A stretch of 19,333 nucleotides of DNA from contig JAGTQS010000016.1 in the NCBI GenBank assembly GCA_018397055.1, positions 4,243 to 23,575 of the forward strand, in the 5' to 3' direction. Position numbers and translations under genes: made by a program. Below the pieces are notes generated by a model, which saw nothing but the letters and a program-made list of their open reading frames with translations, was not told the DNA's origin and did not search any database. The stretch's first letter is position 1; each line of letters opens with the position of its first letter. Source of the stretch: Candidatus Bathyarchaeota archaeon (GTDB lineage Archaea > Thermoproteota > Bathyarchaeia > Bathyarchaeales > DTEX01). Positions 14,504 to 19,333 of the stretch are shown in pieces.

Positions 14504-15250
14504 ATGGTAAACGCTGCCATAGCTGTTGAAAATCTAGTGAAAAAATTCGAAGACGTTACGGCAGTAAATAATGTTAGTTTTCAAATTGAAAAAGGAGAAA
14601 TATTTGGTCTACTTGGTCCCAATGGCGCAGGCAAAACCACGGCTGTGAACATTCTCTGTGGACTTTTGAAGCCCACAAGCGGCTACGCCACAATTAACGG
14701 ATATGATGTGCAGAAAGAAGGCGAAAAAATCAAAAAGTTAATAGGCGTCTGCCCGCAGGAAAACGCTGTTTACCCATATTTGACAGGCATAGAGAACGTG
14801 GAACTTTTCGGGGATCTGTACGCTCTTGGCACGGAAGATCTTATAAAGAGAAGTAGCGTGCTTCTTGAAAAGCTGGGATTGTCGAATGACGCAAGGAGGA
14901 AAGTTGAAAAATATAGTGGCGGAATGAAACGTAGACTAAGCCTTGTCATGGCCCTAATTCATGACCCTCAAATCGTGTTCCTAGATGAGCCAACAGTTGG
15001 AATGGATCCCCAGTCGCGCCGCGCTATCTGGGATTTCATGAAAGACTTGAAAAAGGAGGGAAAAACGGTTTTTCTAACAACCCATTACATGGAGGAGGCA
15101 GAGGTCCTTTGCGATCAAGTCGGCATAATTGACCAAGGCAGGCTCATAATCCTTGATACTCCTGAAAACTTGGTTTTAAAAAACAGCGTTGAAAATCTTG
15201 AGGAAGTTTTCATCAAACTTACAGGGCGAAAAATAAGGGAGGAGATCTAA
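14504..15250 (+). CDS. ABC-2 type transporter ATP-binding protein
   Basis: The ATPase subunit of a DrrA/CcmA/NodI-like exporter; it hydrolyses ATP at the cytoplasmic face to drive the permease encoded next. All motifs are present: Walker A GPNGAGKTT (38-46), Q-loop Gln85 in CPQENAVY, the signature YSGGMKRRLS (137-146), Walker B IVFLDEP (157-163), D-loop GMDP, and the switch His194 in TTHYMEEAE. The 248-aa length is a little short, ending soon after the ENLEEVFIKLTG block that such ATPases carry. ATG 14504 has only a weak ribosome site; CCTTTATTC near 14462 may be its TATA box. The permease starts 2 nt after its stop. Confidence 0.95.
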   Translation: MVNAAIAVENLVKKFEDVTAVNNVSFQIEKGEIFGLLGPNGAGKTTAVNILCGLLKPTSGYATINGYDVQKEGEKIKKLIGVCPQENAVYPYLTGIENVELFGDLYALGTEDLIKRSSVLLEKLGLSNDARRKVEKYSGGMKRRLSLVMALIHDPQIVFLDEPTVGMDPQSRRAIWDFMKDLKKEGKTVFLTTHYMEEAEVLCDQVGIIDQGRLIILDTPENLVLKNSVENLEEVFIKLTGRKIREEI

Positions 15251-15252
15251 GG

Positions 15253-16410
15253 GTGATACTTCAACGAGTTAAGGCCTTAACAAAGAAGGAAGTAAAGAAA
15301 ACTGTCCGTGACCCCGCTGTTCTTTTCATGATTTTTCTATTCCCAGTGGTCTTCGTTTTAACTTTTGGCGCGTCTTTTGGTGGTTTAGGCGGTTCGCAGC
15401 CAGTTTACGCTGTCGGAGTAGTCAACTTAGACGAGGCTGTTCCTCCAAGCTGGGCATCAGTTTTTCTGGAGACATTGTCTAACACAACGATTTTACATGT
15501 TCAACTTTACGTAAACAACCAGACAGCTCAAAGCGACCTGTCCCAAGGCAATATCCAAGCGGTCATAATTATTCCAAGCACATTCAGCCAAAGCTTAACC
15601 TCATACCACACAGCACCCAACGATCCCAGCGATTGGATAAACGCCACTGTCTCGCTTTACCTAGATAAAGGCTCAGTTGTTGCGACGCAGGCTTTACCGC
15701 CGATAATCCAGAACGTTCTAGACACTTTTGTAGACCAAAATCACAACACAGTTCCAACACCTATTCGCATGCAAATTGCGTCTTTGATCGAGGTAAAGCA
15801 ACTTTCAGCCTTCGAGTTTATGGCGCCAGGCATGTTCACCTTCGCCTCGATCTTCCTCATAATGATGGTTGCCCAATCATTCACTCAAGATCGCGAAAAC
15901 GGTATGTTAAAAAGGATTAGAGTAACGCCCACAACATCAACAGAATTTATGGCAAGCCAGATAGTTTCTTACATGCTCATAGCACTAATCCAAGCAGTCT
16001 TAGTCTTTGCGGCGGTTCACCTCATAGGCTTCAAGCCTCAAGTAAGCGTTCCAGCCTACTTTACTGCCTTCGCATTTGTGCTAATATTCTCCCTTTCCAA
16101 TGTAGGCTTCGGGTTAATCACGGCAACTGTTTCGAAAACTTCGAGTGCGGCAACCGGAATATCCTTCCTCTTTGTTTTGCCTCAGCTTTTTCTCGGAACT
16201 TTCGTCGGCTCCTCATTGTCGCCCGTAACGCAGCTGGCATGTAAGTTCGTGCCGAGCTACTACGTTACCGACGCTTTAATGTCGCTTTTTCTGAGAGGCG
16301 CAACCATTACAACCCCAACGATCCTGTTAGACCTCTTTGCAGTCTCGTCGTCATGTTTACTCATCCTCGCATTCGGCATAGTGCTTTATGCGAAATACTT
16401 CAAGCTCTGA
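15253..16410 (+). CDS. ABC-2 type transporter permease
   Basis: The membrane subunit of the exporter, 385 aa. One transmembrane helix near the N-terminus (about 22-45, VLFMIFLFPVVFVLTFGASF) precedes a large outside domain (45-185) with N-glycosylation-like sequons (NTT, NQT, NAT); five more hydrophobic helices fill residues 190-382. The cytoplasmic helix QDRENGMLKRIRVTP between helices 2 and 3 is the usual ATPase-coupling element of ABC-2 permeases. The start is GTG 15253 with GGGAGGAG 9 nt ahead, inside the end of the ATPase gene, so the pair is translationally linked. The substrate (drug, lipid, polysaccharide or peptide) cannot be told. Confidence 0.93.
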   Translation: MILQRVKALTKKEVKKTVRDPAVLFMIFLFPVVFVLTFGASFGGLGGSQPVYAVGVVNLDEAVPPSWASVFLETLSNTTILHVQLYVNNQTAQSDLSQGNIQAVIIIPSTFSQSLTSYHTAPNDPSDWINATVSLYLDKGSVVATQALPPIIQNVLDTFVDQNHNTVPTPIRMQIASLIEVKQLSAFEFMAPGMFTFASIFLIMMVAQSFTQDRENGMLKRIRVTPTTSTEFMASQIVSYMLIALIQAVLVFAAVHLIGFKPQVSVPAYFTAFAFVLIFSLSNVGFGLITATVSKTSSAATGISFLFVLPQLFLGTFVGSSLSPVTQLACKFVPSYYVTDALMSLFLRGATITTPTILLDLFAVSSSCLLILAFGIVLYAKYFKL

Positions 16411-16456
16411 AACTCCCAAATTAGCATGTAATAACATATGCCTAAAGGAAACGGAA

Positions 16457-16822
16457 ATGAGCAGAAACGAAAGAATAAACATTCAAGCGCTGATTAGAAA
16501 AGCAAGATCTAATGATCACCATGAGGCGTACGTCAACCTTGAAAGAAACCAAAACTGCAGAATAGGCGTAGTTGCAAGAACCGCGCCTTTGGAATCTCAG
16601 CTTTTCATCGAAATACTTGTCTATCTACCTAGCTTCGGCAAAGTTGACCTGCAGGATTTAAAGAGAAAAGTTGTCCTTCTTGAAGAATTACAAAAAAGGA
16701 AGTATTTCTTAACATATCAAGAGGGAAACTTAGTTGTATGCGAAGCTAAGGTTTCCGCCAACAACGTGAAAGAAGAATACGAAGCAATAAAGAAGTTAAC
16801 AAGAAAGGTGTTCTCGACCTAA
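16457..16822 (+). CDS. Unrecognised small soluble protein
   Basis: I do not recognise this 121-aa protein. It has no signal peptide or membrane segment. A charged helical N-terminus (MSRNERINIQALIRKARSN) leads into an alternating pattern of strands and helices (YVNLERNQ, CRIGVVART, FIEILVYL, KYFLTYQEG, LVVCEAKV) and a final amphipathic helix, as in a small alpha/beta or roadblock/ACT-like fold. ATG 16457 has AAAGGAA 8 nt ahead; the frame is open from 16388, inside the permease gene, but that longer N-terminus (SSSETPKLACNN) has no ribosome site. It lies 46 bp after the permease and could be co-transcribed. Base composition suggests a real gene. Confidence 0.6.
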   Translation: MSRNERINIQALIRKARSNDHHEAYVNLERNQNCRIGVVARTAPLESQLFIEILVYLPSFGKVDLQDLKRKVVLLEELQKRKYFLTYQEGNLVVCEAKVSANNVKEEYEAIKKLTRKVFST

Positions 16823-16944
16823 GAATATTCTGCATCACCATTTTGCCTAATTCTGCAGATCACGCTTACCAGCTTTGCAGGCAAATTCTGATGAAGTCCA
16901 AAGCGACGGATGGTTAGGGAAACGGAAGTCCGTCTTAAACAAAG

Positions 16945-16953
16945 TATTATATA
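16945..16953 (+). promoter_or_regulatory. TATA box of the MATE pump gene
   Basis: TATTATATA lies about 70 bp ahead of the ATG, predicting a leader of some 45 nt. Just upstream is an inverted repeat GACGGA (16905-16910)/TCCGTC (16929-16934) of unknown function. Confidence 0.5.
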
Positions 16954-17020
16954 GTCTTGAAACTTTCTGCATTTATTTCAAAAAAGGCATGTAAAACATC
17001 TGTGAGCGGAATATTTGAAA

Positions 17021-18418
17021 ATGGCTGAGGAGCTTGCGTCGTCAGAACCTCATGGTCTAAGTAAATATAGAGACAGGATCATTAACGGCTCAGCTATCAG
17101 CACGTTTTTTTGGCTTGGGGTTCCTCCTATGATGAATCAGCTTGTGCTCATCGCCTATAATGTTGCTGACACTTACTGGCTAAGCCGCTATGACGAGCTG
17201 TGTGTATCGATTCCCCGACAGGTTTTCCCCGTTCTAATGCTTTTTCAAGCCCTTGTGATGGCTACAAACGCCGCCTGCCTTAGCATAGTTTCACAGTATA
17301 TCGGGGCAAAAGCCTACAAGAACGCAAGCACTGAAGCTTCACGGTTCTTCACAGCCGCCTGCATTTCAGGAGTCACGCTTAACATTGTGCTCTTAGCTTT
17401 TAGGGAACAAATCTTCTCGTGGCTGATTTTTACTCCGCCTGAAATATTCGGTGATGTTATGGCCTTCTCCGCTGTCACAGCTTTTGACGTGCTATTCATG
17501 GCTGTAGCCTTCACCTTCACCACGCTGTTTCAAAGCTTAGGTGACACAAGGCGGCCAGCGATAATCAATATTGTAGGCGTTGCCGTTAACATTGCACTAG
17601 ACCCGTTCCTAGTTTTGGGAATAGGCCCTTTCCCACGCTTAGGAGTCGTTGGCGCTGCTCTCACAGACGTCATGGGAAAAATCCTGTCGATCGGCGATCA
17701 AGTTTTCATACTTCGGAAGAGCTATCCAATGTTAAGGCTAAGATTCACGAGGGACCTGAATTTTGAATGGGCTAAGCTTGTCTTAAAAATAGGCCTGCCC
17801 ATTTTGTCTTTTGGCACAATGAACGGTGTTGCCTTCCTTTTACAGCAGAGACTCATCAACATGTTAGGCATAATTGTTGCAACAGCATTTTCCATAGGCT
17901 TCGTGATAATGAACACCGTTGACGGCATGCTTTTTGGCCTATGCCAAGCCACCGCCATAATGGTGGGACAAAGCCTCGGAGCAGCCAACCCAAAAAGGGC
18001 GAGAGAAGTAGCCCTGAAAACGACGGTGATTGTTTTTATCATTGTTGCAGCGGGGGCAGCAGTTGTCTACCCGTTAAGACGGTCTATAGTAAGTATTTTT
18101 GCGAGCAACTCAAACCTTATCGAAGAAACAGAACAGTTCTTGAACATAGTGCTACCGCTGCTTCCATTCTTCGGAATATGCATAAATGTCATGTCCGTTG
18201 GAAGAGGGTCAGGTCACACGACGGTGCCCACAACCATCGAAATACTCAGAATATGGACTCTAAGGATAGCATTAGGATACTTCCTAGCGTTCATAGTTGG
18301 CATGGGCTCTTTAGGCATCTGGCTACCCCTTTCACTAAGCAACGTGGTAGGCGGAACAGCGCTCGCCATCTGGGCGAAATATGGAAAATGGGACAAAGCC
18401 GTGATAAAAACAACCTAA
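17021..18418 (+). CDS. MATE-family multidrug efflux transporter
   Basis: A polytopic inner-membrane antiporter of the MATE (NorM/DinF-like) family that exports cationic drugs or metabolites in exchange for H+ or Na+. At 465 aa it has the expected twelve hydrophobic segments in two related halves. Family features are FFWLGVPPMMNQLVLIAYNVADTYWLSR at helix 1, with an Asp-bearing VADTYW in place of the usual VDTxxVG; LFQALVMATNAACLSIVSQYIGAK at helix 2; FQSLGDTRRPAIINIVGVAVNIALDPFLV, the classic GDT-P-N-xxDP block; and GMLFGLCQATAIMVGQSLGAANPKRA in the second half. I chose ATG 17021 with GCGGA 10 nt ahead; TTG 17015 adds two codons. It has its own promoter, and converges on the phosphatase gene. 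Confidence 0.92.
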   Translation: MAEELASSEPHGLSKYRDRIINGSAISTFFWLGVPPMMNQLVLIAYNVADTYWLSRYDELCVSIPRQVFPVLMLFQALVMATNAACLSIVSQYIGAKAYKNASTEASRFFTAACISGVTLNIVLLAFREQIFSWLIFTPPEIFGDVMAFSAVTAFDVLFMAVAFTFTTLFQSLGDTRRPAIINIVGVAVNIALDPFLVLGIGPFPRLGVVGAALTDVMGKILSIGDQVFILRKSYPMLRLRFTRDLNFEWAKLVLKIGLPILSFGTMNGVAFLLQQRLINMLGIIVATAFSIGFVIMNTVDGMLFGLCQATAIMVGQSLGAANPKRAREVALKTTVIVFIIVAAGAAVVYPLRRSIVSIFASNSNLIEETEQFLNIVLPLLPFFGICINVMSVGRGSGHTTVPTTIEILRIWTLRIALGYFLAFIVGMGSLGIWLPLSLSNVVGGTALAIWAKYGKWDKAVIKTT

Positions 18419-18457
18419 AAAATATAGGTCATAGCACGTATAGAAATGCTTTTTTTC

Positions 18458-18784
18458 TTATTGCTTTAGGTAAGGATCCAGTTTTTGCCTAAGAAGTGCT
18501 TTAAGTTCTGGTTGATCTCTGCGATAGATGTCTGGAACGCCTAAGACAACTGTCTTGTCTGTTGCTTTTGGGTCAAGCCTCGTGACTGCTGTCTTATGGT
18601 GTTCCTCCATAACATAGATAGCGTCAGCCCATTCAACAAGTTCCTTTGTCAACGGATTCTGCGCATGCATCCAAGTGCCGGCTGACTTGACTTCTAAGCC
18701 CTCAGCATCTTTGTACATTGCTTCAGCCGTTGGAGAACGATCAAAATTTCCAGTGCAAACAAACAAAACCTTTTTGGCCTTCAT
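18458..18784 (-). CDS. Short low-molecular-weight protein-tyrosine-phosphatase-like protein
   Basis: The P-loop VLFVCTGNFDRSPTAEAM holds the CX5R signature of low-molecular-weight phosphatases and arsenate reductases (Cys10 nucleophile, Arg16, followed by Ser). A VPDIYRRDQP segment (83-92) supplies the general-acid Asp85. SAGT (35-38) is also typical. At 108 aa it is about 40 residues shorter than classical members; the middle is trimmed, but short forms exist. The DPxY loop with its tyrosines is reduced to PDIY. ATG 18784 follows GAGGTGAAGG; GTG 18796 is an in-frame alternative four codons earlier. CTTTATAGC at 18826-18834 is its likely TATA box. It lies 84 bp downstream of feoB on the same strand. 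Phosphatase activity is probable; the substrate is unknown. Confidence 0.82.
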   Translation of the reverse strand: MKAKKVLFVCTGNFDRSPTAEAMYKDAEGLEVKSAGTWMHAQNPLTKELVEWADAIYVMEEHHKTAVTRLDPKATDKTVVLGVPDIYRRDQPELKALLRQKLDPYLKQ

Positions 18785-18825
18785 TGGTTCCTTCACCTCA
18801 GCATTTAGAAGAAATTTAATTCTTT

Positions 18826-18834
18826 GCTATAAAG
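18826..18834 (-). promoter_or_regulatory. TATA box of the phosphatase gene
   Basis: CTTTATAGC on the minus strand, about 45 bp ahead of the ATG at 18784, lies in the feoB-phosphatase gap, so this gene probably has its own promoter instead of depending on feoB. Confidence 0.4.
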
Positions 18835-18868
18835 TTAATTTGTTCTTCACTAATTGCCTTTGAAAGTT

Positions 18869-19333
18869 TTAGGGTAAGCCTAGAAAAGTCAGTGTTCTGT
18901 ACGCTATGCCGCCGATGAAGAGTGCGAAGATTATTTCGAACATTGTGATAAGAAGCGATTTTTTCCAGCCGATCTCTTTTACGAGCGCCGCGATTGTGGC
19001 AACGCATGGAATGTAGAGCATGACTACGAGCGTGAAAACAACCATCTGAACCGGCGTCAAAAATGTGAGGTTCGATCCAAGCAATGTTGCAAGCATAATC
19101 AACGTGAGCTCCTTCCTAAGCACGCCGAAGAAGAGGGCGACGCCCATTTCAAGCCGAAGCCCAAGCCACGACACTGTCAGTGGGCTCATAAGCTGGGTAA
19201 GCGGATCCAGCAGACCGAAAATTTCCATAGCCTTGATCGCTATGCTGCTTACGATTATCAGTGGAAGAGCCATCTTGATGTATTCACCAAGCCTAAACGA
19301 GGTTTGGGTCAACGCAGTCTTCAGGTCTGGAAC
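18869..19333 (-). CDS. feoB: Ferrous iron transport protein B, C-terminal part (5' end outside window)
   Basis: The last 154 codons of a membrane protein that imports Fe2+. This piece holds about four hydrophobic helices and the strongly conserved FeoB block LYIPCVATIAALVKEIGWKKSLL (near its C-terminal third), with the PCVAT motif whose Cys is thought to line the iron path, plus the preceding FFGVLRKELTLIML segment of the Gate domain. The frame is open to the window edge, so the in-frame TTG at 19312 is not taken as the start; the GTPase domain should lie beyond. It ends LTFLGLP without the Cys-rich tail seen in some FeoB. No feoA is visible on the downstream side. A stand-alone nucleoside-recognition (Gate) protein is the main alternative. 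Confidence 0.85.
   Translation of the reverse strand, partial: VPDLKTALTQTSFRLGEYIKMALPLIIVSSIAIKAMEIFGLLDPLTQLMSPLTVSWLGLRLEMGVALFFGVLRKELTLIMLATLLGSNLTFLTPVQMVVFTLVVMLYIPCVATIAALVKEIGWKKSLLITMFEIIFALFIGGIAYRTLTFLGLP

Noticed and set aside
16888..16894. CTGATGA in the gap before the MATE gene, resembling a C box of a C/D guide RNA.
   Set aside because: The first base is C rather than a purine and I find no matching D box, C' or D' pair at the right spacing.
17941..18492. A 183-codon open frame on the plus strand overlapping the MATE gene.
   Set aside because: It runs out of frame through a clear MATE coding region, and its translation is rich in His, Arg and Cys with no domain, as expected of a shadow frame.

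Overview
This window looks like chromosomal DNA of an archaeon of moderate GC content. The evidence is an archaeal diphthamide gene (dph5) in operon with a DUF357 gene and an archaeal-type FAD synthase, a tRNA-Lys gene interrupted by two bulge-helix-bulge (BHB) introns, TATA boxes roughly 20-45 bp ahead of many genes, frequent GTG/TTG starts, and tandem Lrp-type regulators. I infer a Thermoproteota-level lineage, perhaps Bathyarchaeia-like; nothing in the window proves the exact taxon. No mobile elements, CRISPR arrays or rRNA genes were seen.

Region 1 (1-8000) is a carbohydrate-use neighbourhood. It holds a PfkB-family sugar kinase and an aldo/keto-reductase-fold protein on the minus strand, an Fpg/Nei-type DNA glycosylase, an L-fuculokinase-like FGGY kinase (fucK), a convergent L-fucose/D-arabinose isomerase-like gene (fucI) and an enolase-superfamily sugar-acid dehydratase. 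Isomerase and kinase together can convert L-fucose (or D-arabinose) to a ketose 1-phosphate. The aldolase that should follow is not in the window. Several promoters carry candidate operators: an 11-bp element shared by the pfkB and AKR promoters, a palindrome on the fucK TATA box, and direct repeats around a fucI TATA box.

Inside this region lies tRNA-Lys(CTT). Two introns fold into complete BHB motifs that compete for the same anticodon-loop bases, so splicing should be ordered.

Region 2 (8000-9800) is a housekeeping operon: dph5, DUF357, ribL. Region 3 (9800-13250) is one very large secreted protein with a beta-propeller, Ig-like, concanavalin-like and PKD domains and a C-terminal GGFVTGGGW module. 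Region 4 (13460-18420) holds a two-HTH Lrp-type regulator, a two-gene ABC-2 transporter, an unrecognised 121-aa protein and a MATE efflux pump. Region 5 (18450-19333) has a short low-molecular-weight phosphatase and the 3' end of feoB (ferrous iron transport), running off the window.
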